Notes: generated from the sequence alone by a model not told the origin. Shown: positions 5,638 to 13,916, numbered from the stretch's first letter. The stretch is 17,241 nt of DNA from JBIOJB01 sp044450465 (GCA_044450465.1 JBIOJB010000064.1:1-17241); one strand, 5' to 3'. Program-made: numbers and translations.

Positions 5638-7649
5638 CCAAGCGCAAAGGGGCGGCTGGCACGCGAAACGCTGCGGCTCGTGGGAACCCGGGACAGCGGG
5701 CCGGCGTCCTGCGCGACCTCATCCGCCGCCATGAGCACGCCTATTACGTCCTCGACCAGCCCGAGGTCAGCGACGCGGAGTTCGACGCCCTCTTTCTCGA
5801 GCTCAGGCAGATCGAATCCGAGCATCCCGAGCTCGTAACGCCCGATTCGCCGACGCAGCGCGTCGGCGGCGAGGCCTCGGACCAGTTCGCCAAAGTGCGC
5901 CACCGCTCACCCATGCTGAGCCTGCAAAACGCATTCGACGAGGCGGAGATTCGCGCCTTCGACAAGAGGGTCCGCGCGGCGGTGGGCGACGCGGTCACTT
6001 ACTGCTGCGAGCTCAAGATCGACGGGCTTGCCATCAGCCTGACCTACGCCGGTGGCCGGCTGCAGCGGGCAGCGACGCGCGGCGATGGAGACGTCGGCGA
6101 GGACGTGACCGCGAACTTGCGCACGATCCGAAGCGTGCCGCTCGCGTTGAAACCTGCCGCCGGACTTCCCGACACGTTCGACGTGCGAGGCGAGGTCTAT
6201 TTCCCAATCGCGGCGTTCGAGAAGCTGAACCGCGAGATGGAAGCCGCCGCGCGCCCCCGTTACGTAAACCCTCGCAACACGGCGGCGGGCAGCGTGCGCC
6301 AGATAGACCCCAGCGTGACGGCGAGTCGCGACCTGCAGACGTTCATGTACACCCTCGATCCGCCGGGGCGATGCAACTCTCAATGGGACGTGCTCGACGC
6401 GCTCGAGAAGATGGGCTTCCGGGTCAACAAACATCGGCGCCGGCTCAAGTCGATCGACGAGGTGATCGAGTTCCACGCCGAGTGGCAGCGCAAGCGTCAC
6501 GAGCTGGAGCACGAGATCGACGGTGTGGTGGTCAAGGTCGATGCGTTCGCCCAGCAGCAGGAGCTCGGGTTCGTGGCGCGCTCGCCGCGATGGGCGATCG
6601 CGTTCAAGTACGCGCCCGAGGAGGCCGAGACCGAGGTCGAGGAGATCGCGTGCTATGTCGGCCGGACTGGCGTGCTCACTCCTGTGGCGCACCTCAAACC
6701 GGTGATCGTCGGTGGCGTGACGGTGCGCAACGTGACGATGCACAACGAGGCACAGGTGAACGAGAAGGGCGTATACGTCGGTGCCCGCGTCGTGATCCAT
6801 CGCGCCGGGGACGTGATCCCGGAGATCGTGAGCGTCAAGAAACCGAGACCTGGATGGAAGATGCCGGAGCGATGCCCGGTGTGCGGAGGCGAGGTCGTCC
6901 GCGAAGAGCCCTATGTGGCGCACCGTTGCATCAATCCGTTCTGTGGCGCGCAGCGCCTCGAGCGCCTGCGCCACTTCGCAAGCCGTGGAGCGCTCAACAT
7001 CGAGGGGCTGGGCTACGCGACCCTGAACCAGCTGTTGGAACGCGGCCTAGTCGAAGACCCGAGCGATCTCTACCGATTGACCGCGTCGCAGGCGGCGGAG
7101 CTCGACGGCTTCGCCGAGAAGTCGGCCCAGAACCTGGTCGAGCGCATCGCGCAGAGCCGCAGGCCGGCGCTAGGACGCTTCCTGTACGCCCTCGGAATCC
7201 CCGAGGTGGGAGAGGCGACAGCCGACCTGCTGGCGGCTGAGTTCGGGACCCTTGACCGGCTGCGCGACGCGACGCAGGCAGATCTCGAGAAGGTCGATGG
7301 TGTCGGCCCGAACATGGCTCGCGAGATCAGCCTGTACTTCCACGGCCACGGCCGCGAGCTGGTCGGGAGGCTCGAGGCGGCGGGCGTCCATCCCGATGTT
7401 GCAGAGGGCCGCGGAGACGGGCCCTTCAGCGGGAAGACCTTCGTCTTCACCGGCACCCTCGAGACGATGGGTAGGCCCGACGCCGAGGAACTCGTGCGCA
7501 AGCTGGGCGGCAAGGCCGGCTCGGCCGTAAGCGCCAAGACCGACTTCGTGGTCGCCGGTCCGGGCGCAGGATCCAAGCTCGAGAAGGCTCAGAAGCTAAA
7601 GCTCACCATCCTGGATGAGCGCCAGTTTCTGGATTTGCTGCCGAAATGA
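5634..7649 (+). CDS. ligA: NAD-dependent DNA ligase LigA
   Basis: The 671-residue enzyme seals nicks in duplex DNA during replication and repair, using NAD+ to form an enzyme-AMP intermediate. Its domains are in the canonical order. Domain Ia binds NMN (residues about 25-75, HAYYVLDQPEVSDAEFD). The adenylation domain carries the catalytic Lys128 in ELKIDGLA, and an OB fold lies at about 320-400. The zinc finger uses Cys414, Cys417, Cys432 and Cys437. Helix-hairpin-helix repeats span about 440-580, and a C-terminal BRCT domain begins near 595 (FSGKTFVFTGTL). The length is family-typical. A basic 20-residue N-terminal extension precedes domain Ia. The ATG overlaps the pcrA stop by four bases and the ligA stop overlaps the next ATG by four bases, so the three genes are almost certainly translated in a coupled way from one mRNA. 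Confidence 0.97.
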   Translation: MTKRKGAAGTRNAAARGNPGQRAGVLRDLIRRHEHAYYVLDQPEVSDAEFDALFLELRQIESEHPELVTPDSPTQRVGGEASDQFAKVRHRSPMLSLQNAFDEAEIRAFDKRVRAAVGDAVTYCCELKIDGLAISLTYAGGRLQRAATRGDGDVGEDVTANLRTIRSVPLALKPAAGLPDTFDVRGEVYFPIAAFEKLNREMEAAARPRYVNPRNTAAGSVRQIDPSVTASRDLQTFMYTLDPPGRCNSQWDVLDALEKMGFRVNKHRRRLKSIDEVIEFHAEWQRKRHELEHEIDGVVVKVDAFAQQQELGFVARSPRWAIAFKYAPEEAETEVEEIACYVGRTGVLTPVAHLKPVIVGGVTVRNVTMHNEAQVNEKGVYVGARVVIHRAGDVIPEIVSVKKPRPGWKMPERCPVCGGEVVREEPYVAHRCINPFCGAQRLERLRHFASRGALNIEGLGYATLNQLLERGLVEDPSDLYRLTASQAAELDGFAEKSAQNLVERIAQSRRPALGRFLYALGIPEVGEATADLLAAEFGTLDRLRDATQADLEKVDGVGPNMAREISLYFHGHGRELVGRLEAAGVHPDVAEGRGDGPFSGKTFVFTGTLETMGRPDAEELVRKLGGKAGSAVSAKTDFVVAGPGAGSKLEKAQKLKLTILDERQFLDLLPK

Positions 7650-8083
7650 CATGCCCGGCCTGCGGAATGGTCCTGCCGGCCGGCGCGCGTTTCTGCGCCC
7701 GCTGCGGCGTCCCACAGCCACAGTCCGGACGGCCAGTCGCTGTCTGGGTGGTCGTTGTGTTTGGAATCGGCGTGGTCGTGACGGCGCTCGTGGCGACGAC
7801 GTATTCCGCAATCGCCCTGTTCCCGTCAGCGGCATCGTCGAACCTGGATCCGTCCACCCTGAGGACGGGTTCGATGGTTCTCGGGGTCGGCGTCGGCTTG
7901 CTCTGCATCCTTCAGAGCGTAGCGATCGCGGGCCTGGTCCGCGGCAGGGAGTGGGGCCGAGGCGTCGCGACGGCGGCCTGCGTGCTGTGGAGCATCACCT
8001 GCGTTGGCCTGCCGGTTGCGATCCTCGTGCTCAACGCGCTGTGGCGCGGTAGCCCGCCGAAAGCGGCGGCGCCACCCGTCTAG
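7646..8083 (+). CDS. Zinc-ribbon membrane protein, function unknown
   Basis: The 145-residue product starts with a zinc ribbon (CPAC, then CARC, residues 3-21), followed by three hydrophobic segments at about residues 31-58, 75-98 and 106-130, and a short Pro/Ala tail. Small proteins with an N-terminal zinc ribbon on the cytoplasmic side and a few membrane helices are common, but most have no known function. The ATG overlaps the ligA stop (ATGA), so it is co-translated with ligA and probably belongs to the pcrA-ligA transcript. The segment around the last helix (WSITCVGLPVAIL) resembles the corresponding part of the next gene's product, which suggests a shared origin. Coding is supported by the overlap, the metal motif and the helix pattern. 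Confidence 0.8.
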   Translation: MTCPACGMVLPAGARFCARCGVPQPQSGRPVAVWVVVVFGIGVVVTALVATTYSAIALFPSAASSNLDPSTLRTGSMVLGVGVGLLCILQSVAIAGLVRGREWGRGVATAACVLWSITCVGLPVAILVLNALWRGSPPKAAAPPV

Positions 8084-8126
8084 CCGGCGTCGCTCGTCAC
8101 CCGATCAAGCGTCAAGCGCTGGGGGC

Positions 8127-8132
8127 TAGACT
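8127..8132 (+). promoter_or_regulatory. -10 box TAGACT of the small membrane protein gene
   Basis: TAGACT is followed by six bases and the GTG at 8139, the exact geometry expected of a leaderless mRNA. The same hexamer precedes the plsC-like gene and dnaE. It implies that this gene has its own promoter, in addition to any read-through from the ligA operon 55 bases upstream. Confidence 0.5.
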
Positions 8133-8138
8133 CCGGCG

Positions 8139-8519
8139 GTGCAGTCGACACCTGAGCCAGGCGGCGCCCCAGATCGGGACCGTCCCGCTTCGAGGTGGGT
8201 GGGATGGATCCTGGTCGTGGGCGCGCTTGGGCTCCTGGTCTGGGCGTGGTTCCTTCTCGGGTTTCGCTCGGAACCCTCGGCGACCGGCAGATCGCGTCTG
8301 GTGCTCCTGGCGTACGTGGCCTACACCGCAGTCTCCGCGCTGAGTGGTCTGGCGGCGGCCTTCGGCGTGGCGCGTGGAGCCCGTGGAAGCAGGCGATGGG
8401 CGGCCGTGGCCGCGGTCGCGATGAGCCTGACCTGCGTCGGCGCCATCGCCGGCGTGCCCGTGCTGGTCAGCGTCGTGCCCAGTCCGCGCTCGCCGAGCCC
8501 GCGCTCGCCCTCAAACTAA
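8139..8519 (+). CDS. Small three-helix membrane protein, function unknown
   Basis: The 126-residue product has a charged cytoplasmic N-terminus and hydrophobic segments at about residues 19-41, 54-76 and 86-112. The tail is Ser/Pro/Arg-rich, built by a 15-base tandem repeat. I do not recognise the family. Its second and third helices, joined by a basic RG-rich loop and ending in a MSLTCVG motif, resemble the zinc-ribbon protein encoded just before it (RG loop, then WSITCVG). It looks like a relative that lacks the zinc ribbon. The GTG start follows a TAGACT box by six bases and no Shine-Dalgarno sequence is present. The gene has the same orientation as ligA and gatC. Confidence 0.65.
   Translation: MQSTPEPGGAPDRDRPASRWVGWILVVGALGLLVWAWFLLGFRSEPSATGRSRLVLLAYVAYTAVSALSGLAAAFGVARGARGSRRWAAVAAVAMSLTCVGAIAGVPVLVSVVPSPRSPSPRSPSN
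8481..8510 (+). repeat. 15-base tandem repeat at the gene's 3' end
   Basis: AGTCCGCGCTCGCCG is followed directly by AGCCCGCGCTCGCCC, a second unit differing at two of 15 bases. It encodes the SPRSP-SPRSP tail of the small membrane protein. The in-frame unit length means copy number could vary without breaking the frame. Confidence 0.6.
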
Positions 8520-8721
8520 GCTTGTGTCCTGCACCAGAAATTCGTGGCAAATTCACGGCCCAGTCGGTCGGGGGCTTGCAGCCCTGATGCCTGCGTTAGG
8601 GGGCCCGGCGCTCCTTGTCATGCGTCTACCGACGCACTCCTCGTCGCGCCACCCCTGCCTTGGCACCGACCGCCGGCGCCGCGACTTTGCTCACTAACCT
8701 CTGGCGCAGGACACTAGTTCC
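8520..8721 (+). other. Intergenic spacer upstream of gatC with inverted repeats
   Basis: These 202 bases hold no convincing gene. Several inverted repeats are visible: TGCGTC-TACC-GACGCA (8621-8636), GGGCT-TGC-AGCCC around 8572-8585, and a long-range 7-bp match between CGGTCGG (8565-8571) and CCGACCG (8666-8672). A TANNNT box, TAACCT, lies at 8695-8700 and could start a short gatC transcript; GCAGGA at 8706-8711 is then the ribosome-binding site. If transcription starts further upstream, the hairpins would form a structured leader. No T-box core sequence or known riboswitch consensus is recognisable. Confidence 0.35.
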
Positions 8722-9015
8722 GTGCCGCTCTCGAAGGATGAGGTCCGTCACGTCGCGATGCTCGCGCGAATCGGCCTCGAGCCCGGAGACGAGGAGTTCT
8801 ACGCGGAACAGCTTTCCGGCATCCTCGGCCACATCGACCGGCTCCAGCAGCTGAACACGGATTCGATCCCGCCGACCGCCCAGGTCGTCGAGGTTACGAA
8901 CCTGATGCGAGAGGATGTGCCGCGGCCTGGCCTCACCACGACCGAGGCGCTGGCCAACGCGCCGGCGTCGGTCGCCGGATCGTTCCGCGTGCCGTCGATC
9001 CAGGAAGAGACGTGA
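8722..9015 (+). CDS. gatC: Asp/Glu-tRNA amidotransferase subunit GatC
   Basis: The 97-residue protein is the small subunit of the GatCAB complex. It wraps around GatA and stabilises its interface with GatB. The family pattern is clear: DEVRHVAMLARIGLEP at the N-terminus, the FYAEQLSGILGHIDRLQQLNT helix, and the C-terminal LREDVP-like segment (NLMREDVPRPG) ending in VAGSFRVPS. The GTG start gives the usual length and has GCAGGA ten bases upstream. The TGA stop overlaps the gatA GTG by four bases, showing translational coupling in the order C-A-B. Confidence 0.95.
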   Translation: MPLSKDEVRHVAMLARIGLEPGDEEFYAEQLSGILGHIDRLQQLNTDSIPPTAQVVEVTNLMREDVPRPGLTTTEALANAPASVAGSFRVPSIQEET

Positions 9016-10475
9016 CCCACCCGATCGGCATGACCATCAACGAGCTGCAGCACATGCTGCGCTCGCGACAGGTCTCGGCCGCTGAGGTCGTGGCCGCCCA
9101 CCTGGATCGCATAGAGTCGGTCGACGGCCAGGTCAAAGCGTTCGTCCGGCTCACACCGGAGCTCGCGGCAAGGCAGGCTGCCGCGGCGGACCGGGCCTTG
9201 AAGGCCGGCGAGGCGGGACCCCTCGCCGGGATCCCGATCGCGATCAAAGACGTCCTGTGCGTCAAAGGCGTCGAGACGACGGCGGGGTCACAGATCCTTC
9301 ATGGCTTCAAGCCTCCTTACACCGGCACGGCGGTGGCCCGGCTGTTCGAGGCAGGGGCTGTGATGCTCGGGGTCACCAACTGCGACGAGTTTGCGATGGG
9401 CAGTTCGACTGAGAACTCGAGCTACTTCCCGACACACAACCCGTGGGCGCTGGACAGGGTGCCGGGCGGCAGCTCGGGTGGCAGCGCCGCGGCCGTGTCC
9501 GCGGGCGAGGCGGTGATCTCCCTGGGCACCGACACGGGCGGCTCGATCCGCCAGCCGGCCGCGCTGACCGGCGTGGTGGGCATGAAGCCCACATACGGAC
9601 GGGTGAGCAGGTACGGGCTCATCGCGTTCGCCTCGAGCCTCGACCAGATCGGGCCGTTCGCCCGCTGCGTCGACGACGCGGCGATCACTCTGGCGTTGAT
9701 GGCGGGCCACGACCCACTGGACGCCACCTCCTCCGAGCGCTCGGGGCGCGAGGTCCTCAACAGCTACGGAGCCGAAATCAAGGGAATCCGGCTTGGAGTG
9801 CCGCGCGAGTACTACGGGGTCGAGGGAATGGAGCCTGGGGTGAAGGCAGCGATCGACGAGGCGATCAAGGCTCTGTCTCTTGCCGGCGCCGAGATCGTCG
9901 ACGTGACCCTGCCGCACACCGACTACGGCCTGGCCGCGTACTACATCATCGCCCCGGCCGAGTGCTCGTCCAACCTGGCGCGTTTCGACGGCGTCAGATA
10001 TGGAATGTCGGAGATCGACGCTCAAAACGTGACCGAGGGCTACCTGCGCACGCGCCGGAAGGGATTCGGGACGGAGGTGAGGCGCCGCATCATGCTCGGC
10101 ACCTATGCGCTTTCGAGCGGCTACTACGACGCGTATTACCTCAAGGCGCAGAAGATCCGCACGCTGATCAAGCGCGATTTCGACGCGGCGTTCGAGCAAT
10201 GCGACGCCATCATCAGCGCGACCTCGCCGACGGTCGCGTTTCCCATCGGCTCGCGAACGCAGGACCCGCTGTCCATGTATCTGTGCGACGTGCTGACGCT
10301 CGGCGGCAACCTTGCGGGGCTGCCCGGGATTAGCGTCCCGTGCGGTACCTCTCAGGGTTTGCCGGTCGGGCTCCAGGTGCTGGCTCCGCAATGGGGGGAG
10401 ACGATCGCGCTCAGGGTTGCCCGCGCCTATGAGCAGGTGAGCGGGATGAAAGCGGAGGTCGCTCCGATTGCCTGA
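9012..10475 (+). CDS. gatA: Asp/Glu-tRNA amidotransferase subunit GatA
   Basis: The 487-residue glutaminase subunit of GatCAB hydrolyses glutamine to supply ammonia for converting Glu-tRNA(Gln), and often Asp-tRNA(Asn), to the amide form. It is an amidase-signature enzyme whose Ser-cisSer-Lys triad is visible. Lys79 is in IAIKDVLC, Ser154 in GGSSGGSAAAV, and the nucleophile Ser178 in GTDTGGSIRQPAA. The C-terminal segment GLPGISVPCG and QVLAPQWGE is typical. I keep the GTG at 9012, which overlaps the gatC stop; an in-frame ATG six codons later is the alternative. The 3' end overlaps gatB by eight bases. Confidence 0.97.
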   Translation: MTHPIGMTINELQHMLRSRQVSAAEVVAAHLDRIESVDGQVKAFVRLTPELAARQAAAADRALKAGEAGPLAGIPIAIKDVLCVKGVETTAGSQILHGFKPPYTGTAVARLFEAGAVMLGVTNCDEFAMGSSTENSSYFPTHNPWALDRVPGGSSGGSAAAVSAGEAVISLGTDTGGSIRQPAALTGVVGMKPTYGRVSRYGLIAFASSLDQIGPFARCVDDAAITLALMAGHDPLDATSSERSGREVLNSYGAEIKGIRLGVPREYYGVEGMEPGVKAAIDEAIKALSLAGAEIVDVTLPHTDYGLAAYYIIAPAECSSNLARFDGVRYGMSEIDAQNVTEGYLRTRRKGFGTEVRRRIMLGTYALSSGYYDAYYLKAQKIRTLIKRDFDAAFEQCDAIISATSPTVAFPIGSRTQDPLSMYLCDVLTLGGNLAGLPGISVPCGTSQGLPVGLQVLAPQWGETIALRVARAYEQVSGMKAEVAPIA

Positions 10476-11871
10476 GCCGTGGCACGTGGTGATCGGGATG
10501 GAGGTGCACGTGCAGCCGCGCACTCGCTCCAAGATGTTCTGCGGCTGCGCGGTGAGCCAGCTTGGCGCGGCGCCGAACTCGAGCGTGTGCGAGATCTGCC
10601 TCGGAATGCCCGGCGTGCTTCCGGTGATCAACCGGGCGGCTGTCGAAGCTTGCCTCAAGACCGCGCTGGCGCTGCAGTGCCAGATCCCGCGACACACCAA
10701 GTTCGACCGCAAGAACTACATGTACCCCGACCTCCCGAAGGGCTACCAGATCAGTCAGTACGACCTGCCGCTCAGCGTCAGTGGCCACCTGGACCTGGAC
10801 GGCCGGCGGATTCGGATTCGCCGGGTGCACCTCGAGGAGGACACAGGCAAGCTGATTCACGCCGGCGACAAGCTCCACAAGGCACGGGAGTCATACGTCG
10901 ACCTCAACCGCGCAGGCGTGCCGTTGATGGAGATCGTGACGGAGCCGGATCTTCAGTCGGCCGACGAGGCGCGCCGGTACGCGGAGGAGCTTCAGACGCT
11001 GCTGCGTGGGATCGGTGTGGCGGACGCGGACATGGAAAAGGGACAGCTCAGGGCCGAGCCCAACATCTCCCTCAGGCGATCGGGCTCCGACGAGCTCGGC
11101 GTGAAGACCGAGCTGAAGAACATCAACTCGTTCCGGGCGCTGCATCGCGCGATCCTCTATGAGGTGGCGCGCCAGACCCAGGTCCTCGAGTCCGGCGGCA
11201 CCGTCGTCCAGGAGACGCGCGGTTGGTCGGAGGCCGAACAGCGCACCTTCTCGCAGCGGAGCAAGGAGTTCGCGGAAGACTACCGGTACTTTCCGGAGCC
11301 GGACCTCCCGCCGATCGAACTGGACCCGGCATGGATCGAAGATCTGCGCCGCTCGCTGCCGGAGCTGCCGTCGCTGCGACGGGCCAGGCTCGAATCTCAC
11401 CATGGATTGCCCGCCGCCGACGCCGAGTTCATCGCGGCCGAGAAGGACATGGCCGACCTGTTCGAAGCAACGGTGAAACTGGGGGCACCTGCCCGACCCA
11501 CCGCCAACTGGGTTCGAGAGGCCGCGCCCCTCGGCTACAAGCCGACTCCAGAGAATCTCGCCGCGCTCATCAAGGAGGTCGTCGACGAGAGGATCACGCG
11601 CGACCAGGGCCGTGAGGTGCTCAAGGTCACGAGCACCCAGGGGACGCCAACTCTGCAGGTCATCGGTGACTTCAAATTCATGCAGGTCAACGACCAATCA
11701 GAACTCCAGGCCATCGTCGATGCTGTCGTAGCAACTAACCCGAAGGCGGTCGAGGACTACCGGGCGGGCAAGAAGCAGGCGATGCAAGCCCTAATGGCGG
11801 ACCTTCGCAAGCGAGCGCCCCAGGCCAACCCGAAAGTCGCGTCCGAATTGTTGCTGAAGCGCCTCGGATAG
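10468..11871 (+). CDS. gatB: Asp/Glu-tRNA amidotransferase subunit GatB
   Basis: The 467-residue subunit binds the misacylated tRNA, activates the side-chain carboxylate with ATP and transfers ammonia from GatA. The N-terminal catalytic domain starts WHVVIGMEVHVQ and carries a zinc site, Cys25/Cys27 and Cys41/Cys44. Further family blocks are DLPKGYQISQYDLP, HLEEDTGKL, DLNRAGVPLMEIVTEPD, RAEPNISLR, KTELKNINSF and YRYFPEPDLPP. The C-terminal YqeY-like domain ends NPKVASELLLKRLG, as usual. The TTG at 10468 is chosen because it places the conserved N-terminus correctly and overlaps the gatA stop by eight bases, so translation is probably reinitiated. Together with gatC and gatA it forms a complete gatCAB operon. 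Confidence 0.96.
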   Translation: MPEPWHVVIGMEVHVQPRTRSKMFCGCAVSQLGAAPNSSVCEICLGMPGVLPVINRAAVEACLKTALALQCQIPRHTKFDRKNYMYPDLPKGYQISQYDLPLSVSGHLDLDGRRIRIRRVHLEEDTGKLIHAGDKLHKARESYVDLNRAGVPLMEIVTEPDLQSADEARRYAEELQTLLRGIGVADADMEKGQLRAEPNISLRRSGSDELGVKTELKNINSFRALHRAILYEVARQTQVLESGGTVVQETRGWSEAEQRTFSQRSKEFAEDYRYFPEPDLPPIELDPAWIEDLRRSLPELPSLRRARLESHHGLPAADAEFIAAEKDMADLFEATVKLGAPARPTANWVREAAPLGYKPTPENLAALIKEVVDERITRDQGREVLKVTSTQGTPTLQVIGDFKFMQVNDQSELQAIVDAVVATNPKAVEDYRAGKKQAMQALMADLRKRAPQANPKVASELLLKRLG

Positions 11872-11877
11872 CCGCGC

Positions 11878-12681
11878 GTGGCGCTCCCGCCGGACCTTCA
11901 CGTACACACCCAGTGGTCCTACGACGCCCCTCGCGGCGACATGGAGCGCAGCTGCCGGCGCGCCATCGAGCTGGGCCTTCCTGCGATCGCCTTCACCGAC
12001 CACGCGGACTTCGTGGTCGTTCAGCCGGGGCAGTACTGCGTCGACATCGTGGGTTACCTCGAGGCGGTGGCCGGGTGCCGGGCCAGATACCCGGAGCTCC
12101 GCATCCTCAGCGGGGTCGAGCTGGGCGAGCCTCACTGGTTCCCGGCTGAGACGGCGGCGGTTCTCGCCGCGGGCCCGCTCGACCGCGTGATCGGCTCGGT
12201 GCACTGCGTGCGCGCCGGCGGCGACCTGCTCGATATGAGCCAGCTCGCGACCAGGACTCCAGCCGACGTGCCCGGTGCGGTCCGGGCTTACTTCGGCGAG
12301 GTGCTGGCAATGCTGGACTCGAATCAGCCCTTCGAAGCGCTCGGCCATCTCGATTACCCCAAGCGGTACTGGCCGGCGGTCCTGTCGCCGTATCGCGAGG
12401 AGGACTTCGAGGAGGAAATCCGCGCCGTGCTTTATGCCGCCGCCCGCCGGGGCTGCGCGCTCGAGGCGAACACAACGCGCGGGGATGGGGGGACGGCGCG
12501 TTTCTGCCCTGGCCTGAAGGTTCTGCGCTGGTGGTACGAGATGGGCGGCGAGGCTGTTTCGTTCGGGAGCGACGCCCACGACCCCGACCGGATCGCAGGC
12601 GGGTTCGATCTGGCGACCCAGCTGGTCGAGGCCGCAGGATTCATGCCCGCGCCCGATCCCGTGGCGCTTTGGCACCGCTGA
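11878..12681 (+). CDS. PHP-domain phosphoesterase, histidinol-phosphatase (HisK/HisJ) like
   Basis: The 267-residue protein is a polymerase-and-histidinol-phosphatase (PHP) domain enzyme, a trinuclear-metal phosphoesterase. Metal-ligand motifs are visible in order: DLHVHTQWSYD (His8, His10), TDHAD (Asp41, His42), GVELGEPHW, GSVHCV, LGHLDYPKRYW and FGSDAHDP. The HLDYPKRY and C-terminal SDAHDPDRIA blocks resemble HisK-type histidinol phosphatases, which make histidinol from its phosphate in histidine synthesis. No other his gene is present, so the substrate stays open; related PHP enzymes act on other phosphate esters. The GTG start lies six bases after the gatB stop and has no good ribosome-binding site, which fits translation coupled to gatB. 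The 3' end overlaps the next gene by 13 bases. Confidence 0.82.
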   Translation: MALPPDLHVHTQWSYDAPRGDMERSCRRAIELGLPAIAFTDHADFVVVQPGQYCVDIVGYLEAVAGCRARYPELRILSGVELGEPHWFPAETAAVLAAGPLDRVIGSVHCVRAGGDLLDMSQLATRTPADVPGAVRAYFGEVLAMLDSNQPFEALGHLDYPKRYWPAVLSPYREEDFEEEIRAVLYAAARRGCALEANTTRGDGGTARFCPGLKVLRWWYEMGGEAVSFGSDAHDPDRIAGGFDLATQLVEAAGFMPAPDPVALWHR

Positions 12682-13916
12682 TCCTTCGGCCCTCGGCCCC
12701 GGCGCACGGGGGCACCACCGTGGCGCGAGACGAGGGCAAGGTCTGGCTCGTCAGCTACGCACTTCCAGGCGAGGTCGTAGAGGCGGAGCCGCGCGGCCGC
12801 CAGGGTGGAGTGGCGGTGGCCTCGGCGACCAGGGTTCTCGAGCGTTCGGCGCACCGGGTCGACCCGCCATGCCCCTATTTCGGCCAGTGCGGCGGCTGCC
12901 AGCTGCAGCACGCCGACTACGCGCATCAGCTGGCGCTGAAGCGCCAGGTCGTCGAGGAGGCGTGGGCGCGCGCCGGCCTCCGGCTCCCACCGGACACCCC
13001 GGTGCTGGGCATGTCCGATCCCTGGAGGTACCGGATCCGCGGCGAGTTCGAAGCCGTGCCGGACGGGCCGGGATGGCGGTTTGGCTTCCACCGCCAGCGC
13101 TCGCACTCGGTGCTGCCGATCGACAGCTGCCTAATCCACGACCTGCGCATCGAGCGGGCGCTTCCGGCCTTCGCCAGCGCAGCTCGTGAGCTCGGCCTGA
13201 CCGCGCTGCAGAACATCCTGCTCACCGTCGAACCGGCAGGTCCTGGTCTGCTTTGGCGTCTCAGGTTCCGTGGGCGCGAACCTGCCTGGCCTAAGGACGA
13301 GTTCGCCAGAAGGACGGCTGAGCTGCTTCCCGACATGGTGCTGCTAGACGACGCGATGACGCTCGATTTCTGGGGCATGACCTTTCGCGTCCGCAGCGAC
13401 ACATTCGTTCAGACCAACTACCAACAGATGCTCGTCCTCTACGAGACCGCTCTGGACATGCTCGGCGCCGGCTCAAGCGACCGGATCCTGGATCTCTACG
13501 CGGGGATCGGCACGATCTCGGTGGCTGCGGCGCGCTCTGCCGCAAGCGTCACCGCGATCGAGGAGAACCCGCGCGCCGTGCAGCTCGGCCGGTTGAACGC
13601 CCGAATCAACTCCGCGCGAGTGGAATTCATGCCGGGGAAGGTGGAGACGATCCTGCGCCAGGTGCGGATTGGGAGCCACGAGGCGGTGATACTCGACCCA
13701 CCGCGCGCGGGCTGCGAGCCGGCCGCGCTGGCGGAGCTCATCCGGCTCGGTCCCGGACGCCTCGTCTACATCTCATGCGAGCCCTCGACCCACGCCCGGG
13801 ACCTGGTAGCCCTGGTCAGGGGTGGCTATCGCGTACGCCGGGCCGCTGTCGTCGACATGTTCCCGCAGACCTACCACATAGAGTCGGTGGCTCTGCTGGA
13901 ACGGGGCTCGGGCTAG
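12669..13916 (+). CDS. rlmD: 23S rRNA (uracil-C5)-methyltransferase, RlmD/RumA-like
   Basis: This protein, about 415 residues, belongs to the TrmA/RlmD family, which methylates C5 of uridine in rRNA or tRNA using S-adenosylmethionine. An N-terminal TRAM-like segment (APAHGG to ALPGEVV) is followed by an iron-sulfur motif CPYFGQCGGCQLQH. Cys68, Cys74, Cys77 and, later, Cys154 are the probable [4Fe-4S] ligands. The SAM-binding loop is LDLYAGIGTISVAAA, followed by DPPRAG, the nucleophile Cys370 in VYISCEPSTHARD, and the C-terminal FPQTYHIESVALL with the general-base Glu. I start at TTG 12669, which keeps the first TRAM strand and overlaps the PHP gene by 13 bases. GTG 12720 would cut into it, and the open frame further upstream lies wholly inside the PHP gene. 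RlmD is the best fit; the exact target uridine is inferred. Confidence 0.87.
   Translation: MAPLILRPSAPAHGGTTVARDEGKVWLVSYALPGEVVEAEPRGRQGGVAVASATRVLERSAHRVDPPCPYFGQCGGCQLQHADYAHQLALKRQVVEEAWARAGLRLPPDTPVLGMSDPWRYRIRGEFEAVPDGPGWRFGFHRQRSHSVLPIDSCLIHDLRIERALPAFASAARELGLTALQNILLTVEPAGPGLLWRLRFRGREPAWPKDEFARRTAELLPDMVLLDDAMTLDFWGMTFRVRSDTFVQTNYQQMLVLYETALDMLGAGSSDRILDLYAGIGTISVAAARSAASVTAIEENPRAVQLGRLNARINSARVEFMPGKVETILRQVRIGSHEAVILDPPRAGCEPAALAELIRLGPGRLVYISCEPSTHARDLVALVRGGYRVRRAAVVDMFPQTYHIESVALLERGSG

Noticed and set aside
8520..8721. A tRNA, SRP RNA, T-box or other known RNA in the spacer before gatC.
   Set aside because: No cloverleaf, TTCRANY arm, SRP tetraloop consensus or T-box core sequence could be found by eye. 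Only generic inverted repeats remain.
12531..12668. The methyltransferase frame is open back to 12531.
   Set aside because: This part lies wholly inside the PHP gene, looks like shadow translation, and lies before the TRAM domain that normally begins the protein.
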